This document shows positions 23,880 to 34,640 of a stretch of 64,000 nt of DNA, piece by piece. A model generated the notes under the pieces. The model did no database searches. It worked only from the letters and a program-made list of their open reading frames with translations, and was not told the origin of the DNA. Made by a program: the position numbers and the translations under genes. Position 1 is the stretch's first letter. The number at the start of each line of letters is the position of its first letter. This DNA is from Sepiola atlantica (Eukaryota; Mollusca; Cephalopoda; Sepiida; Sepiolidae), in NCBI GenBank assembly GCA_963556195.1, contig OY744544.1, positions 43,939,984 through 44,003,983 on the forward strand. The letters are read 5' to 3'.

Positions 23880-24716
23880 GGTGCTTAAGCATATCCGCCC
23901 CGACATTAAAAAATTTAAAGAATGTATAAACGTTATTATGTACTTACGTGTTAGCTGAAAATAAGATTGTGCAGAAAAAATTACGCAAATTCATCCAGTA
24001 GTTATTTAATTATAAGAAAAAGAAAAAAAAATGATTTAAATGATTTTACGTAGATTTTGACATTTTTGTAAACAAGGGAGATAATAATTTTTTTTTTTAC
24101 CAATTGCGGAAAAACAGCTTATAAGTACGATATAAGAGAAAAAAATTAACAAAAGACATAACCAAGTTTGAAAAAACAACTTATAAGTACGATATAAGAG
24201 AGAAAAAAACGTAGCATTTTATTGACCCACAGGATAAATTTCGGCAATCTGTTTAAAAAGGTTTTCTAATGTTATTCCCCGAAATTTTTGTCGCCACATG
24301 AACTCGGCCAAATATGAGTTTATCATATGCGTATGGGTACCACATTCAGCCTTATTTCGTCTTTTGGCCTCTTGCCACATTCTTTCCACATGATTTGTGG
24401 TTGCGCTTGTTGGGTCAACAAAATTATATCGATGGTTGACGCGCAAATCAGACAATCAGAAAACCCCAAACCAAGAAATCGTGAAAATATGAGTTATCGT
24501 TCTTGACCACTGGAAAATCTAAGATACAAAATGGTGGAAATATCTACCGAGTGAAAAAATCGTTAAAATAGTTTTTTTTTTAATAATTAAATAACTACTG
24601 AATGAATTTGCGTAATTTTTTCTGCACAATCTTATTTTCAGCTAACACGTAAGTACATAATAACGTTTATACATTCTTTAAATTTTTTAATGTCGGGGCG
24701 GATATGCTTAAGCACC
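23880..24716 (-). mobile_element. Merlin (IS1016-like) DNA transposon
   Basis: An 837-bp element with terminal inverted repeats of about 125 bp beginning GGTGCTTAAGCATATCCGCC, flanked by a perfect 8-bp target duplication GAATTATC (23872-23879 and 24717-24724). It carries a transposase C-terminal remnant. TIR length, 8-bp duplication and transposase type all fit the Merlin superfamily. It is an internally deleted copy. Confidence 0.93.
24219..24455 (-). pseudogene. Merlin transposase, C-terminal remnant
   Basis: A 78-codon frame with HRYNFVDPTSATTNHVERMW and KRRNK..GTH..MINSYLAEFMWR. This is the end of the ISXO2-like DDE transposase domain: the FVDP..HTN.VE..W block, which holds the terminal acidic catalytic region, then the EFMWR block. 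The N-terminal half, with the first catalytic Asp residues, is absent. Confidence 0.9.
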
Positions 24717-24841
24717 GAATTATCACATTGAAGATGTCTATAATAACATTTGTTGTCTTATGCAATATTAAAACTAGTTGAGAGGTATGTGTTGGGGGGG
24801 GGGGGAATAATTAAATGAGAACAGATCCATGCTTAAGATGT

Positions 24842-25130
24842 GTTCATTGAATCTGCTTATTTAGTGATGAAAATGCTATTTCAAACTTGAACTTGACATA
24901 TAAATAAAAATGTTATTTCAAATGCACTTGATAGATCAAACTAAATAGTATTTCAAACTTGAGCCTTATAGATAAAAAAATGTTACTTCAAACTTGAGCT
25001 TGACAGATCAAAGAAAAAGCTATTTCAAATTTGAACTTGATAGACCAAAGAGAATGCTATTTCAAACTCCAGCATGACAGTCCAAAGAAAATGCTATTTC
25101 AGACTCCAACATGACGGACAAAAGATAATC
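24842..25130. repeat. Degenerate ~38-bp tandem repeat, about 7 copies
   Basis: Repeats of the type TGCTATTTCAAACTTGAACTTGACAGATCAAAGAAAA, strongly diverged, so an old array. Confidence 0.75.
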
Positions 25131-26470
25131 GCATTTTTTAAATAATAAATGTTTTCTCAAGTCAATTCGCCCCAAATTTTAGGCACATATCCATTGCTAT
25201 TGTCACAATCGATCCATCAATTTTCATAAAGCTTGACTATCTAGTTTTTTTTATATATTAAGAATTAATCAAAACAGGTGTGATGAGTTTGACTGACCGA
25301 CCAAAACGAAAGTCTCATCGAAATGCGAGAACAGATCTACAGAATAATGAAATAAAAAAAATAAAAAACAGGTAAAAACATCAGGCAAAATTTAACTTAC
25401 ATTCGTCTGTATGTGACAAGTTAATGTTGCACATGGTTTGATGAAATAATTGATGATTTTAATAAAGAAAATTCATAAAAAAGAATGTTTTAAATAAAAA
25501 GGGGATTATTATTAAATTTAGTTTTGTTTAAATATTTGTATTGAATACTTGGTAATTGTTAAGAGCAATAATTGTTTTCTATTCAGCAAACGGAATAAAT
25601 TAATTCATTAATTAATAAATAAAAATCATGTATAATAATTTTACCCATAATTTTAGAGAAGAGCTTCAAATTTGATGTTAGCTTATTAGTGCCTCAGCAA
25701 TGAATGCTCAGTTTTGAGTAAATATGCTTGTGGAAAATCCTATTTGTAGGGACGATTGAAGAAGTGTAGTTTTGTATGAAGAAAAAGGTTGCTGCATCCA
25801 TCCTTCTGGCCTTACAGGTATGAAGAAAACCGGGTTACCATAGTTTGGTTAAAAGGACAAGCTTTTACAATTTTAATCAATTTTATTCATACAGTTTCAT
25901 CAACACAACAGGAATGGTCGGGAAAGAGTTACGTAGACAAGAATACAAAAATATGTTGAGTCTGTAGACATTGGGTCTCTCAACTCGCCTAGCCTGGTCG
26001 TGGCTAATGGCGAGAAAGGAAATATAACGTCTTGGCACAGTAACGTTTTTTTACTGACTGTTGGCAAAAGAGTGGGAAAAGGTTTGGGCGGAACTGACTC
26101 CCACACGCAAAAGTGTTCTTACCGGTTAGTGTATCAATCGTCCTGCGAGTGAGAACAAGAAAATAGATGTTTATTATATAACTGCTACATGCTTTTGGAG
26201 TTTATTTTAGATATAGTGTTCTGGGTTAATAGGTATGATTGACAGTTTTACCGTTGGGGTCAGCTGTGACCCCATCTATAATATAATAATGAAATCAATG
26301 TTCACTATAACTCATTAAAAGTGCATGTGTAGCACATAGGATAATGTATCATTGTCAGGGAAATAGACAGTGTAGGGGTCAAGTGTGCATGTGTATGGAG
26401 GGGGGTGCATCAGATGTACTTTTGGCAAATTTTGGAAAGCGTGAGAGTTTTGAAAAAATGCAGTGTTTCG
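25131..26470. other. Intron 7, middle, nothing recognised
   Basis: AT-rich, with a less AT-rich segment near 25900-26130; no supported gene or element. Confidence 0.3.
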
Positions 26471-26477
26471 GCAGCCA

Positions 26478-26660
26478 TTGGCCTTGGCTAGGAACAAAGT
26501 GTAGTATCTGTTCTGATACTACACTTCGTCCATTCTGTCCTAGGTCAAAGGAGAAGTTCTTTCTAGAATGAGGCAATTCTTTTATTTTTGTTCCAATCCA
26601 GAGTGTCCCTTTTTGAGGAGCTGGATTTTCCTCACATTAAAAACTGACTGTGTATCTAAA
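26478..26660 (+). mobile_element. U2 snRNA-headed dispersed repeat (type 2)
   Basis: Starts GGCCTTGGCTAGGAACAAAG then TGTAGTATCTGTTCTGATAC. This matches the 5' domain of U2 snRNA (GGCCTTTTGGCTAAGATCAA, then GTGTAGTATCTGTTC). The head is followed by ACTACAC, making a hairpin, and a body with TTCTTTCTAGA.TGAGGCAATT and CCAGAGTGTCCCTTTTTGAGG. The same body occurs inverted at 48380-48560. Confidence 0.7.
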
Positions 26661-27069
26661 ATAGCCCTTGTGGGGAGGCAAGTAAATAGGAACTGATGCA
26701 GGTAGTTTGTTCCGTGCTTCATCAATTCTGAGCATGAAAAAATGTTTCCAGAAGTCATTGGAGCTGCGTTGTTTTCTGATCAGTTGATAATGCTAATTTT
26801 ACGTGTGGTTGTATCTAGTTTTACATAAATGGCTGGAGAGTGACTAACAAAGATCTTGTTGGATGATAGTAAGATACCATCTGATCTGATTGGTTGGTTT
26901 AAGCATGTGACATAGAAGGGATTGTTAGATTTGCTGAGTAGATTTTAGTGAGCAAAGATCATGATGTGAAGCCCAGATAGGGATTCTTACTCCTACCATG
27001 TTGTGAGGATGGTTCACTCAGAAGCAACTCTCAGTTAAATAAATATGTGATCATCAGGGCCAGTTTTTT

Positions 27070-27768
27070 TAATTTAGTATATTATGAAATTTGAGGCCCT
27101 TCTCTAAAATAGTTTTTTATTTAGTATATTATGAAATTTGAGGTCCTTCTCTAAAATAGTTTTTTATTTAGTATATTATGAAATTTGAGGCTTTCTCTAA
27201 AATAGTTTTTTATTTAGTATATTATGAAATTTGAGGCCTTTTTCTAAAATAGTTTTTTATTTAGTATATTATGAAATTTGAGGCCTTTCTCTAAAATAGT
27301 TTTTTATTTAGTATATTATGAAATTTGAGGCCTTTCTATAAAATAGTTTTTATTTAGTATATTATGAAATTTGAGGTCCTTCTCTAAAATAGTTTTTTAT
27401 TTAGTATATTATGAAATTTGAGGTCCTTCTCTAAAATAGTTTTTTATTTAGTATATTATGAAATTTGAGGCCCTTCTCTAAAATAGTTTTTTATTTAGTA
27501 TATTATGAAATTTGAGGTCCTTCTCTAAAATAGTTTTTATTTAGTATATTATGAAATTTGAGGTCCTTCTCTAAAATAGTTTTTTATTTAGTATATTATG
27601 AAATTTGAGGTTCTTCTCTAAAATAGTTTTTTATTTAGTATATTATGAAATTTGAGGGCTTTCTCTAAAATAGTTTTTTATTTAGTATATTATGAAATTT
27701 GAGGCCTTTCTCTAAAATAGTTTTTTATTTAGTATATTATGAAATTTGAGGCCTTTCTCTAAAATAGT
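27070..27768 (+). repeat. 47-bp minisatellite, about 15 copies
   Basis: Unit TTTTTTATTTAGTATATTATG plus AAATTTGAGG.CCTTCTCTAAAATAG; some copies are 46 bp with one T fewer. Variants in the GGCCC/GGTCC/GGCCT position are intermingled. Confidence 0.95.
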
Positions 27769-28009
27769 AATAATACATAATGAATAATACTTAAACAAAC
27801 AGAGGTCACATTTTTAGTTCTTTTATTTTTTTAAAACAAATAATTAAAAAAAAAAATCAAGTTTTACTTTGATCACATGGTACAGCATACATGATCAAAT
27901 TTAAACTCAATACCAAAATCTTTTGTCAATAAATAACATTTATGGATATGTTGCACTTCAATAATTAAAAAAAAATATTAAGTTTGTATTATTTAAATTA
28001 TTCGGACTA

Positions 28010-28290
28010 CTATTCTTATCTCCGGTGTTGTTTTCACAACGTTTCAGTTGATTTAATCTTCAACCTTTGTCAAGTGCATTTTTTCGAACTTGAGAATCTT
28101 CTAGTCGAATTTCGAACTGAACCCCTTTTTAATCTACAAAGGTAGATTGTTCTCATTCTGTCAGTCATGATCAGGTAGAAGTGTTATTCTTAATTATTGT
28201 TGCCTGCAATAAGGATTGAACCTTCACTCTCTAGAAGATTGTCACTTAGAATTGATTGTTAACCAACAGGCCATATGTCGATGTTGACAA
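28010..28290 (-). mobile_element. tRNA-headed SINE with relic hammerhead
   Basis: The minus strand begins with a tRNA-like segment (GGTTCAATCC B-box at 28213-28222) and continues with CTTCTACCTGATCATGACTG. It ends with CAC-TTGACAA-(AGGTTGA..TCAACT)-GAAA-CGTT-GTG at 28035-28076, a degenerate hammerhead layout. The same order is found at 41575-41875. It belongs with the cephalopod-type tRNA SINEs by appearance only. Confidence 0.6.
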
Positions 28291-28473
28291 GTTTGAATGG
28301 ATGGACCTGAAAAAGATCGGAGTTTAGATCAGCCAAATTGTTGTGAAAAAAGATGGAACAATAGTGACTTTGATAATTACATTTCCTCATCTCGAACAAA
28401 ATATTAAGTTTACTTAATTAATTTTCATTGACATAAATAAAATCTCCATAAAATAGACACAAATATTTAGCAC

Positions 28474-28880
28474 TTTTTCATCATCATCATCATGATCGTT
28501 TATATATCCATTTTACATGCTTTTATGTGATGGATGTTTTTTAGAAATTGACTTCAAAACTAACCTATATCTGGCCAGGTTTTATTTATCCTTCTTTCTC
28601 TCAAGTCCATTTTTATCATTTCCTCCTATATTTTCCCTGGCCTTTCTCTGTGAACTGAACCTGCTACCTCAACTGTTCTACATCTACTGACCCAAGAAAT
28701 CTCAGCCATTTTTTTAAAACATGGCCATACCATCGAAGTCTACAGTTCTGCACAAATTTCCCTATACTGTCCAGATTTAATCTTCCCGTGAACTCATCAG
28801 ATCTAAGCCTGTCTTTAACACTCACATTATACACCCATTATATCATTCTCATATAATTTCTCTCCACACAACGTTAATGT
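28474..28880 (-). mobile_element. LINE 3' fragment, family C, (ATG)n tail
   Basis: A decayed copy of the RT C-terminal region (minus strand ..TWEE..K.DLRER.., SDDLTGRLN), ending in a GATGATGATG microsatellite tail. Relatives: 32713-33200 (-), 40716-41005 (-), 58390-58935 (+). Confidence 0.75.
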
Positions 28881-28977
28881 AGGTATATCATTTTGACCTG
28901 GTCATTTTAAAAGTAGTTATCAAAAAGAAAAAGCTGCTGCCCTGTAGCTCCCTGAGACGAAATTCACCTACATTGAC

Positions 28978-29009
<32 letters not shown>

Positions 29010-29375
29010 TAAAACTTAATTATGTTCTACAAAACCAAAACCAAAAACAAAAACAACAGCCCCTCTCCCTTTCTCCCTCCCCTTTTTTATTTTATTTTTC
29101 CTACCCTACTCCCGGTCCTGGATATGACCTTAAACTACATCCGATGGTGAGATCCGGCTTACGGACTTTGGGGAATGTGGAGCCTCCTCTTAATTACCAT
29201 TGCTCCCAGGTCCACCCTGACCCGGAGTGGTAGTACCTGTTAGGGTCCCAACTATGGGTTAAATAGAAACAGATATTAAAAGAACTTGAAGCATAAAAAC
29301 TTTCACCAAAATGACTGCATTCGGCATTAAATAACCTGAAAAGGGTTGATATGCCGTAAAACAAAACAAAACAAA
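28978..29375 (+). mobile_element. Poly-T tract and LINE 3' end related to the 10-15 kb LINE
   Basis: A T26 run, then a GC-richer 3' leader, and at 29305-29375 GCATTAAATAACCTGAAAAG..TTGATATGCCGTAAAAC plus CAAAA repeats. This terminus is shared with the LINE tail at 15400-15464, so it is a 5'-truncated relative. Confidence 0.7.
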
Positions 29376-30332
29376 AAGAAAAAGATTTAGGAGTAAATCT
29401 TTATGTGAATTACAAAACTTTCTTCTATAATAATTTGTAGGAAAAGGATTGTTAAAGAATAAAAGAAAACAAAGTTTTTCTATAAACAATTTATATAAAT
29501 ATATGAATATATATTGCATACGCATGAATTTGTCCTTTTGTCAAAAGGAATTAAGTTGAGCGGGTATATGTCAGCTGTCCATAGTTCTTTCTTTTTGGGG
29601 AAGCTGTATATTGCCAAGTGATGATAGCTATGCTTGGAATATCTAGTCGACAGGCAGCAGGAGAGAGGGTAAGCATCTTACTTCATGGCTGTCTGGAAAC
29701 TGTCTGCTCTGTGAACCCTAAAGGATGGAGTCATAAAAAGGTTTGTTCAAAATTACAACACCGTATAGTTTGATTGATCATCATATGACCAAACAACCTC
29801 ATTCAGGTTGCCCTCCACCAAAAGAAATAGATACCAATATGTGGTTTAAATATAAAGGAGGATTAAATGTTGCCTACTGTAACAATGGAGAAGAAAATGA
29901 AGAGTTACCAGCTTTGAAGAGCATAGATTGTTTCGCATGTTGGGCAATCACTTTTCAGTGAAAACAAAAACTTGTGTTCATAGTTAGATTTTTTTATAGG
30001 TGAAATTCATTTGCATATGAGGAGAACAACTATTTTAAGAAGGACGAATTGGGAAGACGGGCAGTTGAGTTTTTGACAGGTGAGAGGGAACATTGGAGTT
30101 GAGATTTGTCGTTGTTTGTTGCAGTGTTGTTGAAGAGGAGTTCTTTTAATTTCATGACAGGATTATACAGTGTTTATCACTGCTGCATGGATACCTCTTC
30201 CCTAATCTATAAGTTACTTGGTTCATAGATAAATCCAGAATGACCTGTGAATTTGTGCTTTGTGAAGTTTCTTAATTAATTAGACATTTTATATGAGTTT
30301 TCATTTTCTTTTTTCTCCCTCCTCTACCTCAG
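29376..30332. other. Intron 7, last part, nothing recognised
   Basis: A short open frame at 29743-29961 has no similarity I recognise. No supported feature. Confidence 0.35.
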
Positions 30333-30531
30333 GAAATAGGACTAGGTCCTCACAGATCTACATTTGTCATGCCTGATGATTATATGAGAAATACATTAAA
30401 TAATGTGGAAAGAAACAACTCTAAATCTCCTTATACGCCTGCCAATCAGCTTTTCATACCGGAGCCGGTTTCCACACGTGCCACTCATTTACAAAAAAAT
30501 CAAACCGAAACCTATGCTACATTACCAATTG
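30333..30531 (+). CDS. CSPP1: CSPP1-like exon 8
   Basis: Longest traced exon, 199 nt between CTACCTCAG and GTAAGT. It enters in phase 0 and leaves one base (G) for exon 9. The peptide is polar and probably disordered, with SPYTPANQLFIPEP near its middle. A (TA)n tract begins about 30 bp past the donor. Confidence 0.78.
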
Positions 30532-30558
30532 GTAAGTAATTATTTTTCTTTTCTCTCT

Positions 30559-30589
<31 letters not shown>

Positions 30590-30593
<4 letters not shown>

Positions 30594-31045
30594 GCAATCC
30601 AACAAAAGATATAAGCGTCAACTAATATCTTATAATTAGTGAAACATCCGGATAAAAAAACTGAAGCTCGCGACTGGATAACTTTGCCGGCCCCTTCAAT
30701 TTCACATATTTGGACTGCTGTTTGTATCTTGGAGTAATGTCCTTCCTGATTATGCTTCTCAACTTGTATGACCTGGATGGACTGTATGGATTCAACAAAA
30801 GTATGTTTTTGGATTGATATGTTTGATGTTATGTATTTTTATATATTTGTGTATATAATTTTATATATTTTCAAAGCGTAATTTTATTGCCTGTAGTAGT
30901 ATAACTGCGGTAATGGTCCTCTGAAGAGAAGAATTATCTTTGAAAACTCATGAGCTAAGGACTTAAGGATGCTTTGCATGAATTTTGAATTCTAATAAAA
31001 TGTGATTGACACCTTATTTTATTACTTCATTTTATATTATAATAT
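30590..31045 (+). mobile_element. Hammerhead-bearing repeat, copy 1 (Penelope/retrozyme-like)
   Basis: Starts after (TA)n with GAAGCAATCCAACAAAAG. It contains a segment nearly identical to both arms of the palindrome at 45372-46479 (for example TTTGCCGGCCCCTTCAATTT), then a hammerhead core, and ends ATTTTATTACTTCATTTTA before another (TA)n. No coding domain is seen. Confidence 0.65.
30916..30962 (+). ncRNA. Hammerhead ribozyme motif (type I)
   Basis: Stem I GTCCT/AGGAC; core CTGAAGA (fits CUGANGA); stem II GAAGA/TCTTT with loop ATTA; GAAA; stem III ACTCATGAGCT, near-palindromic with one A/C mismatch; cleavage expected after A30957. All core positions are present. Confidence 0.7.
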
Positions 31046-31727
31046 ATATATATATATATATAGGATATATTACAAGTTAGTAGAAAAACCCTATCAAATT
31101 TCCTGATCGTATGTTCTACAAGAGCTAATATTATTTTATTTAAATACTATACATTACTATGTCTGTTGAGGATACCCGGGTTTCATCTATCTGGTTATCC
31201 TGGATTTAGGAGAAAATCTGGCTTGTTTCTTTGCCAGAAAGATTTGTCAGTCTTGTTGGACGTTAATCACTTCAAGATCTGGGTTAACACTTACTAGTTA
31301 TTAATGGTTCTTTCCCTTATTAGACAACACGGAATTAACTACATTAATATTTTGTGGAAACCCTTCATCACATACCATAATGAACTTTATTAGATCTCAC
31401 TTTTTAATAATGATTAGGTTTTATACGGCCCCCAACAAGGTGGGCGATTTTATATACTAGAGAGAAAAAAATATTTCCACATTCCTCATTTAAATTACCA
31501 AACTTACTCAGTTTCACACTTTTGCCAAACAGTAAAAAACTTATTAGAGCCACAGATGATATTTTGAGAAAGGATTAACTGTCAATATACACCTGTTAAC
31601 AGCATACACCCTAGTTAGATTTCCAATAACACGAAATAGGAGAGAGAAATGAAACTGCTAATGTTGCAATCCGGTTTAAATAATATTTTTAACTCCTTCA
31701 GGTGCGTTTTGTCTGAAACCTGCAATT
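31046..31727. other. Intron sequence, nothing recognised
   Basis: Contains ATACCCGGGTTTCATC..CTGGATTTA at 31169-31210, which recurs at 60745-60782. Otherwise no supported feature. Confidence 0.35.
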
Positions 31728-31862
31728 ATCTATATATTAATACGATAGCGTGTGTGTTCGTGTGTCACGCTTCCGGCAAAAGCTCTGCGCATGCGTGCCG
31801 CACCTAGATTTTGAAAAACATTCAACTCGCCTAATTTTCGAAACATTTTCAAGTATTTCCCT

Positions 31863-31927
31863 TTGGCGCAACGGTTAGCGACGTAGTATTTATGACTTCG
31901 GCCCGACTGGTTTATAGTTCGATCCCA
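31863..31927 (+). mobile_element. tRNA-like segment (SINE head or captured tRNA)
   Basis: TGGCGCAACGGTTAGCG resembles an A-box and TTATAGTTCGATCCC a B-box at tRNA spacing. No acceptor stem pairing is evident, so it is not a functional tRNA. Confidence 0.55.
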
Positions 31928-32093
31928 ACCAACCTCTAAGATTGTTTTCTACATTTCGAGGGGAAGGGGAAGAGAGGTAGGGAGGGGACAACCAGGAAAA
32001 CACATATTAATACAATAGCGTGTGTTATTTTGTGTGTCATGCTTACATCAAAACAACGACCTTCCGAATCTTTGTATGCTACTCATGAATTGG

Positions 32094-32471
32094 CTTAATC
32101 TTTTGGCTAAGATCAAAGTGTAGTATCTGTTCCGATGGATACTGCACTCCATAGACTGGTATTATCTTGGCCTTCGAGGCTTGATTAACACCGGTCTATG
32201 GGTCTGTCCTGTGCAGTTCTAGGAGGTCCACCCTCCCAGGCTTCGCCTCCCCTCTTTGGGGAGGAGTAAGTTTATTGCTTACTGCCTGAGGCGCTCATAC
32301 CGGGGAATGCCAACGGGGCTGCCTAGGCAATTTTTAATGGCCAGAGTGCTCACCTTCTCGAGTGCTGGCTTTTCAAACCCCACTTTCCCGACCTGACCTT
32401 GGGTCACATCTTACTTGTGGGAGTAAGATAAAACTGGCCTTGTGCCTAACTCCTGGAGAGGAGTATATAAA
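32094..32471 (+). mobile_element. U2 snRNA-headed SINE (type 1), complete copy
   Basis: A 378-bp element flanked by a perfect 14-bp duplication TACTCATGAATTGG (32080-32093, 32472-32485). The 5' part has TTTTGGCTAAGATCAA then GTGTAGTATCTGTTC, which is U2 snRNA 5' domain with one extra A and includes the branch-point-pairing GTAGTA. The unrelated body contains GGAGGTCCACCCTCCC; the 3' end is GCCTAACTCCTGGAGAGGAG plus an AT tail. The same 3' end occurs at 61905-61960. No coding capacity. Confidence 0.85.
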
Positions 32472-32712
32472 TACTCATGAATTGGAGCCAAATTTAATTT
32501 AATCGAAAACATTTACAAAGTAAGGTTTAGTCGTCGAAATATTACCGTCACTAGAAATATTGTATATAAAGAAGTTTTGTAAATTGTTTCATGTATTGTT
32601 CATTTTTTAAAAATAAATATACAAGTCCAAATCTTATCATATTTTATTCAAACATGTATAGGTTAGGAACAAGATAATTAGTATTAAAAACATCATTTCG
32701 TGTAATTTACAG

Positions 32713-32782
32713 GGTCCTGCTAGTTATTATTATTAATAATAATAATAATAATCATCATCATCATCATAATCATCATCATAAA

Positions 32783-32813
<31 letters not shown>

Positions 32814-33200
32814 GGTTTAACATCCGTTTTACATGCTGCATGTGTTGGATAGCTTTTAGAAATTGATTTATCTCTGCCCAGGTCTTTATTTATCCGTCTT
32901 TCTCTCAAGTCCATTTTTATCACTTCCTCCCATATTTTCCTTAGCTTTCCCTGCTACTTTAACTGTTCTGCATCTACTGACCCAAGAACTCTCATCCATT
33001 CTTTCAACATGTTGTGTACACATCTTCCTATATTGACCAAATTTAATCTTCCTGTGAGATCATCAGATCTAAGCCTGTCTTTAAGACTCGCATTACACAT
33101 CCAACGTATCATTCTCATATCATTTCTCTTCATGCAGCGCATGTCCTCAACTCTCACGGGCCATTCACTTGTATACATCATCACACTGCATACATGTGAT
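32713..33200 (-). mobile_element. LINE 3' fragment, family C, with (ATG)n tail
   Basis: The minus strand gives SEWPVRVEDMRCMKRNDMRM, SLKDRLRSDDLTGRLN, RRINKDLGRD in shifting frames. This is the C-terminal region after RT. The 3' end runs into GATGATGATG repeats (32742-32815). Confidence 0.8.
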
Positions 33201-34159
33201 ACTATGGACTGCAGTCAAGACGCAGGAGAATGTTAAGGAAAAATTTACAATAGGAAGAATGATAAGGAAGTGGGCGACAATGGAGGGAAAACTGGTGAAT
33301 CTATTGAACTCCCTGACAGTTGGTTTTTAGTTTCTGGGTGTCTGGATAGCGATAAGCTGAGAAGAAAAACGGATATAGCCAGTTCCAGTGACCAGCTGAG
33401 AGTGACTAAGAGAAAGATCGGACATCTAGGATTTCTGGCTGAAAGTAGATATATTTAGGATATGAGCAGATTGTAGTTTAGATCGGAGTAGACCAGCAGA
33501 TTGGGTTGATCGACTCGGGACGTCAGGCAAGTTACAGAGATTGAGGCAGACGACTTTGAGCAAATGACAATAATGGTCTCAACAGACAAATGATCTCAGT
33601 TAGATCTGGGCTGATATTCTGGACGTGGGAGATGGGAAGCCTCACTCAGATGTGGATGCTAGTGGCGAGAGCCCCAACGACACACACATCTGCCTGTTAC
33701 CAACATGTCAAATATCCAATGTACATATCTGTGTTGCACTTTTCTTATGTGAGTCTGCGTTGCTTTTGCTTCGAATGCAATTTGTAAACCAGTGCATGCA
33801 ATCTCGGCAAGAAACGACACAGCCAGAACAACAACAAGAAGATGAAAGAGATGGAAACCCACAGCACAAACATCAGGGAAAGGGGGGGGGGCATGGTTAT
33901 ACATACACATGCTCGATAGACTCTTTCAATATTTATCTCATAATTATCAGTTCAGTTTGATTTGTCGGTTTTATGGCGCATGCATCTTTTTTTGTGTCAA
34001 TAAATGCCGAAATACATATTACGAAGAATTCATTAATTAAACACAAGTTGCAATTTTACGGAGGTATTAGCGCATAGCTGACCATAATAGAACTGATCGG
34101 ATTCAAGCGCATAAAAAGTTGATATCAGAAATATTATCAAATAATTATAATTATTTTAA
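33201..34159. other. Intron 8 sequence of unknown origin
   Basis: Less AT-rich than its surroundings (33200-33900), suggesting an old retroelement, but no domain is recognisable. A G11 run lies at 33882. Confidence 0.3.
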
Positions 34160-34640
34160 CAGTAGAAAAAAATGTGACCTGTTGGGTCACCCATTGAGCC
34201 CAGGTTAGATTGTTTAAATCAGGAAAACTTAAAAAACATAAAAAGACAAAATCCCAAATCAGTCTCTTTATATTTACTATATTTCCTCTCTTTTTTCTCC
34301 AGATGAAATTATAATTATTAATTATTATTATTAATGATAATTATTAATAATTGTGCTAATATTCCTTTATTGTTTATAATGAACTATTCTAATCTAATTT
34401 TTATAGTTAGTTTCATCATCTTTGACTGTTAATAAACAGAGAGAGAGATGGGAGCAAGAGTGATAGAAACTGTATGGAATAAGAGGGGAATTAGCTGTAA
34501 TTTGAAATTTACTCACCAAGTCACAAATTTATTACTATGTTTCTGTTTATTTCTCTCACTATATGTTGTGTGACCAACACAACATATAGTGAGAGTTATA
34601 AACAGAAACTTAGTAATAGATTCGTGACTTGGTGAGTAAA
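34160..34640. repeat. Dispersed repeat, second copy, with foldback
   Basis: Related to 5176-5590. The 3' part folds back: ACTTGGTGAGTAAATTTCAAA is present in both orientations around ATATGTTGTGTG/CACACAACATAT near 34565-34590. Confidence 0.6.

Larger units (their letters stand above)
31728..32717 (+). mobile_element. Candidate Helitron with nested U2 retroposon
   Basis: The 5' end ATCTATATATTAATACGATAG (A|TC) and the 3' end GGGTCCTGCTAG|T match the A|T insertion and TC...CTRR rules. The start motif is repeated internally at 32003. The U2-headed retroposon at 32094-32471 and a tRNA-like piece lie inside. Confidence 0.45.

Noticed and set aside
32094..32300. Functional U2 snRNA gene
   Set aside because: Only part of the 5' domain matches; the Sm site and 3' stem-loops are absent and target duplications show retroposition.
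32720..32923. Methionine-rich frame (MMMM..)
   Set aside because: Translation of the (ATG)n tail of a LINE fragment.
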